This document shows positions 51,572-63,402 of a stretch of DNA of 64,000 bases, piece by piece. This DNA comes from Balanoglossus misakiensis (taxonomy: Eukaryota; Hemichordata), in contig CM082577.2 in the NCBI GenBank assembly GCA_040954595.2, forward strand, positions 9,114,001 to 9,178,000. The letters are read 5' to 3'. The notes under the pieces were generated by a model. That model saw only the letters and a list, made by a program, of their open reading frames with translations, ran no database searches and was not told where the DNA came from. Position 1 is the stretch's first letter. Each line of letters opens with the position of its first letter. A program made the position numbers and the translations under genes.

Positions 51572-51945
51572 GAATTAACCACTGACCCCGACGTGATTCG
51601 AACACGCAACCTTCTGATCTGGAGTCAGACGCGCTACCGTTGCGCCACGGAGTCATTGTTACGAAATCTGCCATATTACAAAATATATTTAATTTGCACT
51701 TAGCTTGTTAAAAACCGCACGTCGACGTCATTATCATTAATATTCATACTTGTCAAAGAACCTGAGATACGTCGCATGCGCGCTTTATTGTGATTCAACG
51801 AGGACCTTATGGACGCGCATCTGTTTCATGGTGAACAATTCGCAGGTTAAAATGTGCCCCGAATAAATATGTCAATTTCCGCCACGTGGTAAATTATTTT
51901 CTTGTACTGTATTTATACCCATCGGTCACAGAATGCCGATCAATC
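51572..51945. repeat. Segmental duplication, copy 1 (tRNA-Trp plus 5' flank)
   Basis: Aligns with 52736-53090. Shared blocks include AATATGTCAATT, CGCATGCGCGCTTTATTGTG and AACCTGAGATACG. The similarity runs through the tRNA and about 290 nt of its upstream flank, with small indels. Confidence 0.75.
51583..51654 (-). tRNA. tRNA-Trp (CCA), third copy
   Basis: Identical 72-nt tRNA on the minus strand. Its 3' flank (about 51500-51582) matches the 3' flank of the copy at 37923 for about 65 nt. Its 5' flank matches that of the copy at 52747. Confidence 0.95.
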
Positions 51946-52433
51946 CTGACGTCTAGCCATTGAGGGACGAACGACGACGACCACCGAATAGTTTCGCACA
52001 GCTCTGCTATCACTCCGACCATCCATCTTCTTGATAGAGTAGTATCGAGTTTGACAGAACATGGCCATATCATTATCTCGTTAAATTTCTCGCGCATTCT
52101 TGAAGTCGTCGCATTCTTTCCGACCACCCTTCTGTTTATATCCTCGCATCCAATGATTGAAGTGAATGGAGAGATTCCAGCTATTCTACTTTCGGTAGGA
52201 AGTGGTCATTCTTTTCCCGCAAGGACAAATGAGGATAATCCTTAGGGGCCGTTTCATACATGGGTAAACGTACATTCACCGGGAATAGGCCTACTAGTAC
52301 TTTCTACACGCCATAAGCTTAGAAAGCCTTTTCTTCTTTCATCGATCCTAATATCAGTGAAATTATACTATTATTATACTAAATTTCGCTGCATTTAAAG
52401 GTGTTAACTATCAGGCAATGGCGGGTTGTATAC

Positions 52434-52505
52434 CTGAAGCGACTTGAAGTCTTCTATGGGTCTGTTTCGACATCCACTCTGGCCGCGAAGTTCGTACACC
52501 GGCTC
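52434..52505 (-). other. Orphan minus-strand exon candidate
   Basis: 72 nt with a strong acceptor (CTTGCAG) and a CAG|GTATAC donor, open in phase 0 as 24 codons (EPVYELRGQSG...DFKSLQ). It lies about 4.2 kb upstream of gene D exon 1, same strand and same phase, so it could be an upstream gene D exon. It could also belong to an unknown gene or be chance. Confidence 0.3.
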
Positions 52506-52735
52506 CTGCAAGAAACCCGTACATTCTGGCCCTGTGGTTGTACTGACTGAGCCGACGTTAAAATGACCTGCGGCCTCGTGAATATTACGAACTGATGACC
52601 AAAAGTGTGGTGATATACAGCGTAACGCACCGTTACTCGTGCAATAACCTTTACTTACATCTTTGTAGTCAGTACTGACAAAACAGTATTTATTATGAAT
52701 TGTTCGATTCTGTAACTTTCAAAATTACAGTAAAA

Positions 52736-53090
52736 AAATTAACCACTGACCCCGACGTGATTCGAACACGCAACCTTCTGATCTGGAGTCAGACGCGCTA
52801 CCGTTGCGCCACGGAGTCATTGTTACATTCACATTACAAAATACATAATTTGCACGCATCTCGTTAAAAATTGCGCGTCAATATCATTAATATTAATAAC
52901 TTGTCGAAGAACCTGAGATACGCCGCATGCGCGCTTTATTGTGATTCAACGAGAGCCATATGGACGCTCATCTTGATGAAATATTCGCAGGTCAAAATGT
53001 GCACAGAATAAATATGTCAATTCCCGTCGCGAGACATTTGATTTTTTCTTCAGTCAAGTTGTTTCCCATCGATACAGATTGCCGATCATG
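52736..53090. repeat. Segmental duplication, copy 2 (tRNA-Trp plus 5' flank)
   Basis: Partner of 51572-51945, same orientation, about 1.16 kb away. The end of the similarity is gradual near GATTGCCGATCA. Confidence 0.75.
52747..52818 (-). tRNA. tRNA-Trp (CCA), fourth copy
   Basis: Identical 72-nt tRNA on the minus strand, followed by AATTTTTTT as terminator. Part of a segmental duplication with the copy at 51583. Confidence 0.95.
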
Positions 53091-56000
53091 ATCATGGTGG
53101 ACGCACAATCTTGCAATTTAGTTGTACGTCCAGACGTCTGTCGATATTGTTGCTAGAGGGCGCTAACCCACACAGCGCCTGAAATCAACAGGTGTTTTTT
53201 TGTTGTCGTCATGTTTCGTGTCACGTTTGAAATGTTACGGTTATTTTCGAATTGTTTGATACTCCTAAAATGATTTGAGAACACAATACTAGTTCTTTTC
53301 TTTACTCGTCACTGTTGAAGACAAACAAACAACACATTTTTCACCATCTGTACTTAACTTGGCACGGTTATTTGTCCACATCCTACAGCCTGAGATACAT
53401 GCATCGGAGACATATTACCAGGAAAACCGAAAATCCCCCAGAAGTACAAGTCGTGTCTGAGTTATTGCCCCCCCCCCCAAAAAAAAAAGAAAGTGAGTGA
53501 GAGAGAGAGGGAGGAAGAGGGAGAGAGAGGGAGGGAGGAAAGGGGGAGAGAGAGAGAAACAACCTTGATGGGTACTATCTATCAGCGGCGTAATCAAATT
53601 TACTCAACTTTCTCACCAACCGTTTTAATAGCTGGCCATTCAAGAGAATTGACATACGACCGGACCTCACAACTAGAGGGGCACCTTTAGAGATTCGTTT
53701 TAAAATACCAGCAAATGATTTCCCTCCTTACGGCTTTGTCCCATGACAAATTACAATTTCCTGTTTTTTCTGCCAGTGGTTGAATGGACTGTGTTCTGAA
53801 TAAGCAGTATTTCTGTTGTCATGAAAATCAGCCGAGGGCCTAACGCCATTAAGACTCCTGGAATCTAAAAGGTTGTCAAATGCCTTGATAATGCGACGCG
53901 GGGTCTGTGGCGTTGTAGATTTGGGGTTCGCTTTTGACCCGTATTGTTTGGGCTGTGTACTGATTTGTTTGGGGGTATCTTTTATCTGTAAAGGATTTGT
54001 TTTGTACATTCATCGCCTCTGTACTGCTGCAGAGGTCAGTTTGGTCGCAAGCCGCCGCCGGCTTTTGTGACTGATCTGTATCGATCGTCAGCCATAGCTC
54101 TCCCATGTCCCGCCCTCCACCCCGTCGTCAAGGCGACCGCGGGGCACGCGTAGTTAGTTCGCTGTGCGTGTTTACCGCAAGGTACCACTACATACAACAA
54201 GGGCTTACACACATACATACAACAGCAGTGCAGCGCGGCAGTGAAGTTGAGTAGGACCTGTTACCGAGCGAGGCGGACTGGAAAACAGGTGTTCCGGAGA
54301 AGTGGTCGCGCTACAGAAATTCCCGCTAGAACTACCACAGGAGCAGCGGTGAGCCGGAGCGAGGAGTCGAGCAGGTAATTGTCGAGTTTCTTCTCCTCCC
54401 GCTAATGAATGCAAATTGCTAACCAAACACTCGATGGAAACACGTTCAAGTTGAGTACCGTACCGACACATTTGTGTGACAACATTTCTAAAGGCCGGTT
54501 CTGTCGTCAAAGTTGACCTTTCGATTCCACGTCCGATCGCTCTCGATTCTCGACGAACCCCTGCAGTGTCCTCAGCGAAAACCAACTTGATACACCGTGT
54601 TGAATTCATCCGTGCAATCAGCATGAGGTCGACCACATACAGGTGAAAATCAGAATGTTCAGCGTCACGCCACCGTAACTTGGAAGTAGCCATTTTTAAC
54701 TCGCAGGTTTCTTTTTTGTTCTATTCAATTCCTACAAAGAAACCGAAGACATTTTTTGTGTGTGGATCGAAATTCTACGCACATATTTAGACTGACTTGA
54801 TATACCTGTTAAACGACTGCTTGAACCGGCGTTGTCGAGTGCGAGTTAGCGCGTCATTATGCGCTGACTTATTAATGAACCGTTGGGGGGAGTTCATTCA
54901 GATTGTATCGCACTGAAGTGTTTACAAAAGCTTTCGACTTGTTGGTTTGAAAATAGACTGTGTGGTCACCATTAAGTTCATCACGAGCGTTTGAATACTA
55001 GTAGCTCGCGGCGAGTGTCGGCGAAGAGACCCGGTGACCCCATTGCGTGTCCCGTGAAAGAGTGGCTGAACTCCTCAGTCAATGAGACTGTGACATTTGA
55101 GAGCTCGTTCGAAATCTGTGCTGAACAGTAGCCTCCAAACCCATTTGCACATGACCAGACATAATAAGCCATTCCAACACTTGAAAAGAGGGTTGACAGA
55201 CTTGTGGAGGCGGAATAAATTGGCCGAGAGTGTTTGAGATCATTATTCACAGAACAGGGTGTACATTCGAGGAGAAAGTCTGACCCCACCGTAGCCCGGG
55301 TCCACCTATTACCGCTTGCCTATTAACTGAAAACACGTTTTCAAACACGCTACCACTTAAACAATTGCGGAGAAAACCAAACCGCCGTTAAAGAGAGAAA
55401 CCATCACCCGACCTGTAATTAAGTCACCAACAAAGCAGGAGCGGGGAGAATCTACGATCAAAAAAGAATGACGATTTAATTTGCAATACGTGTTTTTACT
55501 GCTCACACGTACGCGCGAAAAAACATCCGTTTCGCACGGCCGTTGCTAATTACGGACAAACAGAACGTGTTTTGGTGAAATTAGTTCTTGTTTAAACTTT
55601 GCCCCACAGTTTCCATCATGATAAAGCGAACGAAAATAGACCAGGGAGCAATCTATCGCCATAGTGGTTCCATATTTCACGGTAAAAGTCATACAGGCAT
55701 AACATTCAGTGCCCTGGGAAACCCATATCAATACCCAATAAATTATTCAGTAACTTCAGTTGTAACGTTGTAAGTTTATCGGATATCAATATCGGTACAG
55801 AATCTAACGATCGCTTTTAAGTCTGGAACAGAACTCACGTTTTAGTTCTAATCATAGTAGCATAATCGATGAGAATTTCTAAAACTTGTTTTACCGTACG
55901 GTTGGTTTTAATTTTCTGCACACTATATATGCCAGTTGATTTCTTTATGGCGGCAATTTCCTCCATTTTTCTGTCTCCAGAGGCACAGGCCAATGTTCGA

Positions 56001-58155
56001 CACCACTTGAAGTAACGCGGTTGCGCAAAACCATTAGTTAGCTCTGGACGACATCATTTAAGTTGGTTCCTGCCACGTCACGCATAATAAAGTCATCCGT
56101 TTGGTACTAAATCTCTTGGTTCTACTCAAAAAGTTGTGAAAATAGGGAGGGGCGATGTCGTATGATCTAAAGGGCCTCGGTGCTTGATGTCGACGTTGTA
56201 CGTGCCGCTATGCTATTTTGATGTGTGTTTGAAACTATCAAATGTGTGGGTATACACCATCACGTCATCATGCAACATGCCAAGTGGTGGCAACGTTCAC
56301 AACAATGCATGTTTTCCTGTAATTAGTAGTTAATATTCACAAAACAAACAAAAAAATCGTGACGCTAAAAATTCAACCGGTAAATTATTATGACAAGTTG
56401 TCGATATCTTGGGTCATAAGTGTTTATTTGTTTGTTTGTTTGTAAGGGTGGCCAGCGTGTTGTGTTGTCTAGGACTTGATTTGGTCATAGGGTTTATGAT
56501 TTGGTGCATTGTTCAGTGGGCATGTCAATGCGAGGGACGCCATAAACAACGACAGTCACGCCTTGGCGGAAACTGCCACGGAACACGGCTTATGTTTATT
56601 TGGTCGATCCAAAACAGGTTCCATTTTTACATTGTATTGGGTCTACACGCCACAAGGAGTAAATGATTTCGGATAGGTCAGAACATGGATACTCGTTTTT
56701 CTCGAGTGTTTATTGTCGGAAGTTCGATGACTTTCAATGATTTTCTCTGCTCTATTACGAATAAATGAGATGCTTTGTTTTCCTATACCGTTTTGGCACG
56801 GTATCGAATCTGCTTGGCATAGTCAAATTCGGTGACCACACGTTGCCATGTCAACACACTGCTTATATTGCCGTCTCGCCTGCCTCATGGACTTTGCAAC
56901 ACTAAAAGCAAAACAAGACACGCGGTGCTTTTGTCGTTGTTGAGATACGATCACACCTAGACAGAGGAGACGACGTTGCCATGCCCACTAGACCGTATTT
57001 CAGATATGTGTAACCTGCCCCCAGATTACAGATTACCTTTCCCGCGGAACAATCGATCGTCATTTTATCACTATCGATCGATAACACCCGGGTAAGCTTT
57101 TACAGTCACCTTTTTATTCGCGAATTAGACTCAGGGCTTAATCTCCCCTTTTTGGCCTGAGCGAAGTTCGGAAACCGGTCAACGAATTTCTGAATAATAT
57201 GGCCACGCCACCTGATCTGCGGATAGGACAGAGGTTTGAGAATGTAAGGTTAGTCATGGTTCGCGCCGCGCCGTTGTTTCATTTGTCTGAACGTATAGTC
57301 CCGTCTTATTTCTTCTGACCGAAAATAAAGAGTATCGTAGCGTGTACACGCCTCAACGCAGACCAACCAACCAATATCACCGTCCACCACCATTCGCGCC
57401 TACACGAATCCTAAAATTGTCGTCAACAGCCTAGCCACAACAGTGAAGGGACGTGATAACAGTCCCGGTATTGTAAAAAAGGGCGAAGATCAATATATTG
57501 CAAACACATTGTTTGTTCACCAAAGCCTCTAGTGCTTTTTTCTGCCATTGACTCATATAATAGGTCATTTTGTTCTCAATAAACAGGTAAATAATCGTGC
57601 CTCCACATTAGACAGGTGTCAGAGAAATGACACAGTCCACCTCTACGTAGGAAACGATTTATTGATATTATGTCGCCGTATATGGGTTGCAAGACCGATG
57701 ACATCATAACGGTTTAACCCCAGCGTAAAACAATAACATATTTAGACCAGGAAGACTAGTCATTTTTAAATCTCCGCTTGCGTTGCGATAGTGAAAGTTG
57801 ACGGTCTATGTGGTAACTCCAAAACGATTAACGGAATAAGGTGTGTTTAACCTTGCTGCGAACCAGATCACGGGTAAGCGACGGTACTAGCACGTACATG
57901 TACATGTACTCTGGTTGGTAGTGAAAATATTTAGTAATGACATATTGGCATGGCTGTGAAGTAAGCGCTAGAGGGGACTTTTGGGGGAATTTGGACTCTG
58001 GAATTTATTGCTCCGTTATTGACTGCCACATCGTCATGGCTCCATAAACGACGGCAGTAGTTACCCCCATTCGCAGGTCGTTATTTCGTGGTCCTTTTAA
58101 AAAGGGGGGAACAATTGAGACCACGATTCACGATCCACACTTCTTTCAAGTGCAG
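53091..58155. other. Gene-poor region
   Basis: No convincing exon. 53492-53560 is GA-rich. 54200-54380 is CpG-rich and ends in GAGCAG|GTAATT on the plus strand, which could be a non-coding first exon of a plus-strand gene; this is weak. Several open frames over 54205-55290 lack protein-like composition. Confidence 0.4.
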
Positions 58156-58332
58156 CTAACACCTTGAAAGTGGTCGCCATTGTCCCGAATCGATCGACAA
58201 ACGACACCAGAGCGGTCTTGTGTGAGCCAATTTTTCGCCCGCCGCACTACCAGTTTTTGCCTGACAGTGGCACGCTGATTTCGGATAACGTCTTGTTGAA
58301 TCGCATAGAGAGAGACACGTCCCCGTTTCAGG
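58156..58332 (+). other. Weak exon candidate
   Basis: 177 nt between TCAAGTGCAG and GTAAGG, open in one frame (contains AVLCEPIFRPPHYQFLPDSG). The opposite strand is open over the same stretch, so this is tentative. Confidence 0.22.
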
Positions 58333-59883
58333 GTAAGGTGCTTAGTCCATTTCTTACAGCCGTATAATCGAGTTCGGGCAAAAACATGCAAAATGGCGAT
58401 GGGGGATTATGCAAATCGGCGGCGCTATAAGTTTACGTCATTTTCTAACTTTAATATAATTCGGTCGATTTTGACGTTTTAAACTGCGCTGTAGCGTGTG
58501 ACTTGTTTGAACTGGGGGACAGATTGGTACATTAGTGTTTATATAATATGAACAGAAGAATGCTACAGAAATCGACGCAGAAATCCCACTGGCGATGGTG
58601 CAGTGGTCGATATACCAAGGATTCAAATAAATGCTCGACGAACGGGGGGGGGGGGGGCTTAGGTTTGTGCCGAAAATAGCACAGGTATGCAAGGACGCAC
58701 TGCACTGTGCTAGACAAGAAACATCGATATATAGACACTATTGCTGACAAAGGACTTCCAACAAAGAGAAAATTAATGCTGACTGAATACGAAGATTTGA
58801 GTATGGATCATTATACTCCGATGGGGACAAAAGATAAAAGCAGTTCGATCATAATTAGCGGTTTAAGATTAAGATAGAAATAATAATCGATCGAGGACAC
58901 CTGTCATATTTTGGGAGGGAAATGCGTCCGCTAAGTCAGACGTGATGCTAAGTGTTGCCAGCCGTGAATTAAACACAATATTGCACATACACTGTCCACA
59001 GAGAAAAAGAAATGCCTACTTTAAAATAATAAAATGTCTTTGGTACGTTGTAGAAACTGCGCATGCGTATGTGTCGGTGTAAAAACCCTAAATTTCCATT
59101 TCGGAAACAGTAATACAATTTTCAAGGAAAACGGCGGTAGTCGGTGTTATTGTAAAAAGTATAAACGTCTATTTTCAACCGCAAACATTAATTCACCACT
59201 TGTTTATTTGAAATTCGGAATATACTCGAGGACGGTTGAAAGATTTATTGGCAAAACAATATTTAAGATAAGCAAAAAAAAGGTCTCCCGTAGAAGGGCA
59301 AGGAATGATAGATTTGTGTATATTTGCCCACCGAAGAAGAAACGTCACCCGAAATGTTTGGCCAAGAAACGATATAGGCCACGAGGTCAAGTTTCTCGGT
59401 AAATATATTTTTATCAATAACGAGTATAGTCGAAGAGACGAGGGTGGTCTGCAGGAATGAGTACCGTTTCCTCCACGCAAGTTTTATCGTCAGCACGATC
59501 AGGCTGAGTCCCCGAGGGTCAATAGACAATGTCTCAAAACAGGTGTGTCCGCTCCCTGTTCGGCCGAAGGTTTTCCAACGCCGACGACATAAAGTTTTAT
59601 GGCCACTTGAGAGATATCGCGACATTCGACTACTGCTCATTGACATTGTTGAAGACATCACAACAACATCAATACGCATGTATCTGCCAAATGTCATTAT
59701 GGAGCTTGCCACTACGGCTACTCGCCTGGCCCAATTATTGTTATCGTAAACTCCTCGATTCAAAACTAAGGTCAATGCATATCAGCCGTACCTAAAACAA
59801 GAGTGTCATTTTTTCAATTCGAGTGGTCATTACAACGGGTTTTTTTTATAACATAGACAGCATCTGTATACAATCTGAAAAAA

Positions 59884-59949
<66 letters not shown>
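59884..59949. repeat. (ATG)n microsatellite
   Basis: Trinucleotide array in the gene-poor right part. Confidence 0.9.
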
Positions 59950-59951
<2 letters not shown>

Positions 59952-60565
59952 TCAAATTCGTCATGATGACGAAAATAAACGTAAAATATTTAACAAATAA
60001 TTTAGGTATTTATTTATACCTCAGACAACTACAACTGGTTGAGTTTCCAAAGTCTGTTTCATGAATGCATATTTTGTTGTTCGCCTACACTGACATGGTG
60101 ATGACTACTGCAGCTAGCTACACAGTACATGGGGGGCATTGTCCACACACAATAGCCGGAACATTTAGAGCGGAAAATTGTCACTGTCTGCTCCTTGTAT
60201 CGTTTTTCTTAACGACCTAAGACGTCACTTCATTCGATGTCTCTGTACTTAGAAGTGCGCCATTTGACGTGTTTGCACGTGCCCTTCGCGATCAATTTGT
60301 CATATCGCGTGTTTTGGTACGAAAAGCAAAAGGGATTGTAGTGTCGCCGTGATCTAGCGTGGATGTGGTATAGTGTGAGTTTGAGAACAAAGACGCGGCT
60401 GATCACATTGAGACAGCGGACGAATAGTATCTAAGTGAGGTGTCAAGGTTGGTCCCTTGGCCTTGCTTGTATGGTCGGTAAGAATTATATTGTAGGAATT
60501 TCAAGAGAGTGAGCAATGGGGGAAAGGCGAGGTAGACAGAGACACCCAGACAGACATACTGAGAG

Positions 60566-60568
60566 ACG

Positions 60569-60633
<65 letters not shown>
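60566..60633. repeat. (GA)n microsatellite
   Basis: Dinucleotide array with GACA-type flanks on both sides. Confidence 0.9.
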
Positions 60634-60640
<7 letters not shown>

Positions 60641-62376
60641 CAGATAGACGTAGACATAGACAGAAACAGATATAGTGAGACAGAGAAAATCACAGACCAT
60701 TTTGGACCAATGCACTATCACAGAACAGATTGAACAACATTTAAGCGATAGAGAAACAAACAGAACGCACAATTAAGAACTCACGGTCTATCTCTAATCA
60801 CCAAACGTCAGGTGCACGGTGTAAACAATATTCTGATAAATAGCAATTATATTTATCTTTGTGTGATACGTGCATAGAGCGGCCTGTGGTTCTTCTGGCC
60901 TGCAGCCAAATGCTTTAAGGCGACACGAGATTTCGATAAACAGAGCAAACAGGGGACAACAATCTGATCCTAAGATCAACGAACTCTTGCCCAAAAATCA
61001 ACTCAGAATTTTACCCAGTTCATTTCAATTCGCTTAATAAGTGAAATACTTTCGCACACTCGCGTCATCCGACGTCTTAGCAAACGCCAGGGCCTCTCTA
61101 AACTCGGGAAATTACATAAGGCGGTGTCTGGATCGGCTATTGAATTTCAAAATCGTATTTGCAGGCTATTAGTACACCTGAACAAATGAATGTAGAAACT
61201 GGAGTTTGCGTTTTTTCTAGTATACTAGCTTTTTATTGCGATCGATGTGGTTCTGCGTGCAGATGTCTTATGATTGATCTATATGCAGACTGCTATTCAA
61301 CGACTTGATGGGGTCAGGGGGAATCTTCAAACGGTTTCGCAACAATGAGCGGTGTCGTTTCTCTCCGTGACTTGTGTGCTAAACACAAACAAGCGCTGTC
61401 AGCTTCGGAAATAAATAGGGTTTATACTGTAATAGTTTGGACGAGCCCCAAACGACACTATCTGTGAACTATCCCTCATTGCACGCAAAGGTGTTTGGGT
61501 AGCGAGGCTACGCGCTCTTGGTTTCTATGGAAACGAACGCACTGACCTGCGCCAGGCTTGTGGTCGCATAACGGTTTGCAATGCATGCATTGAATATAGA
61601 CCCCAAAAAAGAGAGAAGGGTCTTTTCAGACCTATTTGTAAAATAGGTCTATTTGTAAAACTTCGCTGATGGGAGAATCTTTTCTTGGGGTATAGACGCA
61701 GCTGCCAGCAAAATATACAGTCATGCATGCCATGGCGTTCTAGAGAATCGACGACTAGAAAAATCTACTCCAACAATTTGCAGCCGGTTGTTCCGAGCAA
61801 TTTCCTTTCTTTTTGTCTCTCGAATACTGCGACTTGTCAAACGTATAGACAGACATTTTTTCTATCGGAACTCGCTCTTTTGCTCGCAGTGCGCAGTTCT
61901 TAGCGAGTCAAGTAAATGTTTCATAAAGTCGATAAAGGTAATGACCCATCGCCATGGCGACGTGCGGAAATCGATCAGCGCGCAGACATGCGTAGTCGGT
62001 TTCTGGGATTAAATACCGGGCGCAGCGTTTGGGGGGCTTTTGTTGTGAGAGGAAACGTGGTAAATAGAGTCTGAACTGTTAAGTCTCTTTGACATTTGCT
62101 GGTTTTTTTCTTTTCAAGGTAATGTTGAAAAGAAAGAAATTACTTTTGTGTTGGCATGTTAAGTGGAAGGTATATCGGCAAACCATCGTCAGATTCAATC
62201 TGTCGAGTAAGACTCAATGCTCAATATTTTTCTATACGGCGGTATGCTATGCGATCTTATGCTATGATGTTTTATGGTGTGAATTGTGTTGGCATCACAC
62301 TATACAATTTTATTGGCCAGCAGTGTCTTAGCGGGAAAATGTTGCTTTTCTGACGACACCAATTTTTCATCAACAG

Positions 62377-62512
62377 ATTCGAGCCAGCGACGGAGAGACC
62401 CGTGTGCATCGTGGATATCAACCTGCGAGGTTATGAAGTCTCTGAAGTCGTAGAAATTTGCCAAAAAGGGGAGGCTGGACTGTGTCTGGATTCATTGCGG
62501 GAATACTATTGA
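62377..62512 (+). other. Possible terminal exon just upstream of the 256-residue gene
   Basis: After TTTTTCATCAACAG a frame stays open for 44 codons to TGA (product contains PVCIVDINLRGYEVSEVVEI, ending LREYY). Composition is protein-like. No upstream exon was found. It may instead be 5' UTR with an upstream ORF, since the next ATG is only 64 nt after the stop. Confidence 0.3.
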
Positions 62513-62575
62513 AAGTAAAAAAATATCTTCGATGATTGTGTTCATGACGTAACTGCCCACTTGCCGACCGACGCC

Positions 62576-63346
62576 ATGAGTAACCTGAACAAGCCGTCCA
62601 GCGCGCCGTCCCGTTTCATAACGAACAAATCGACGGTGACGAAGGACATCAAAGAGTGGGCCGGCTGCGGGAACGAGGATGGCTCCACCCTCATCATCGG
62701 CGCCCAGCTGAAGGACAACATCACCGAGCAGAGGATGCTGGAGTCCAAGCTGTACGACCTGTCCAAGGAGCGGTACAAGTTCATCGTCCAGGTGCAGCTG
62801 CAGCGCAAGGCGTTCATCGACCGGCAGCAGAGGAAGACCAGCGTCATGAAGGACCTGCTGCGCTGCGTCGACATCTCTGTGCGCAACAAGTCGACCAAGC
62901 TGTCGGACAAAGTGCAGGCCTACAGGGGTCTCATAGACGAGCACTACCCTCCCAGGGGCAGGTTCGTCAAGCCGAGGAGGAGCGAGAGCGACGAGGAGGA
63001 CGACGGCCAGCGCGCGCCCTCCTCCAACCTGGAACTGGCCATCAGCCGGGGAGGCAGCCTGCCCCTGTACAAGACCGAATTGAGGCCGTCGCCGTCGCTG
63101 AAACACCCGTCGCCGCAGCCAATCGCCGAGAAGCGAACGGCTCTACCCGCCATTGAAAAGAACCGCCACCTGACCCGAGCAGCTTCTGCGCGACAGTTGA
63201 AATACCGAGCAGTACACGACGACAGATTCGTCAGACTGGAAACGACGCTCTCGCCGCTGTATCGGCCGGGTCTGTCCCTAGACATTAGGAATTTCCTGAA
63301 TCAGCTTATGCCCAGAGAGCCGGAGGAAGTGGAAGTTGCTGAATAA
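62576..63346 (+). CDS. Intronless GC-rich ORF, unknown protein (256 residues)
   Basis: ATG at 62576 to TAA at 63346, much richer in GC than its surroundings and without introns. Residues about 15-120 are charged and probably helical or coiled-coil (TEQRMLESKLYDLSKERYKF, QLQRKAFIDRQQRKTSVMKD). An acidic patch (SESDEEDD) sits near 140, followed by a Pro/Ser-rich basic linker. A C-terminal segment around 215-250 ends in a short helix (LSLDIRNFLNQLMP). No signal peptide or membrane span. The open frame on the opposite strand across this region has a Pro/Leu/Asp-rich composition typical of a GC-rich shadow. AATAAA follows at 63397. I do not recognise the family; it could also be a retrocopy. Confidence 0.7.
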   Translation: MSNLNKPSSAPSRFITNKSTVTKDIKEWAGCGNEDGSTLIIGAQLKDNITEQRMLESKLYDLSKERYKFIVQVQLQRKAFIDRQQRKTSVMKDLLRCVDISVRNKSTKLSDKVQAYRGLIDEHYPPRGRFVKPRRSESDEEDDGQRAPSSNLELAISRGGSLPLYKTELRPSPSLKHPSPQPIAEKRTALPAIEKNRHLTRAASARQLKYRAVHDDRFVRLETTLSPLYRPGLSLDIRNFLNQLMPREPEEVEVAE

Positions 63347-63396
63347 GGCATTTGAAGGTTAAAATTAATACTATAGTAATTCCACACGGATGAAGC

Positions 63397-63402
63397 AATA
63401 AA
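63397..63402 (+). promoter_or_regulatory. Polyadenylation signal of the 256-residue gene
   Basis: AATAAA 51 nt after the TAA at 63346, on the same strand. A short 3' UTR is implied. Confidence 0.6.

Larger units (their letters stand above)
58333..62376. other. Gene-poor region
   Basis: AT-rich with microsatellites at 59884 and 60566 and a G-run near 58645. Overlapping open frames on both strands over 59034-59795 could not be resolved into a gene. Confidence 0.4.

Noticed and set aside
54205-54693. 162-codon minus-strand frame starting MATSKLRW
   Set aside because: The start context is good, but composition is not protein-like after the first 20 codons. A possible GTATGT donor does not connect in frame to any exon found.
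59034-59795. Overlapping open frames of 88-170 codons on both strands
   Set aside because: Three frames compete over the same DNA, none has recognisable motifs or splice support. I could not choose one.
62492-63106. 204-codon minus-strand frame over the 256-residue gene
   Set aside because: Pro/Leu/Asp/Val-rich composition is typical of the antisense of a GC-rich coding region.
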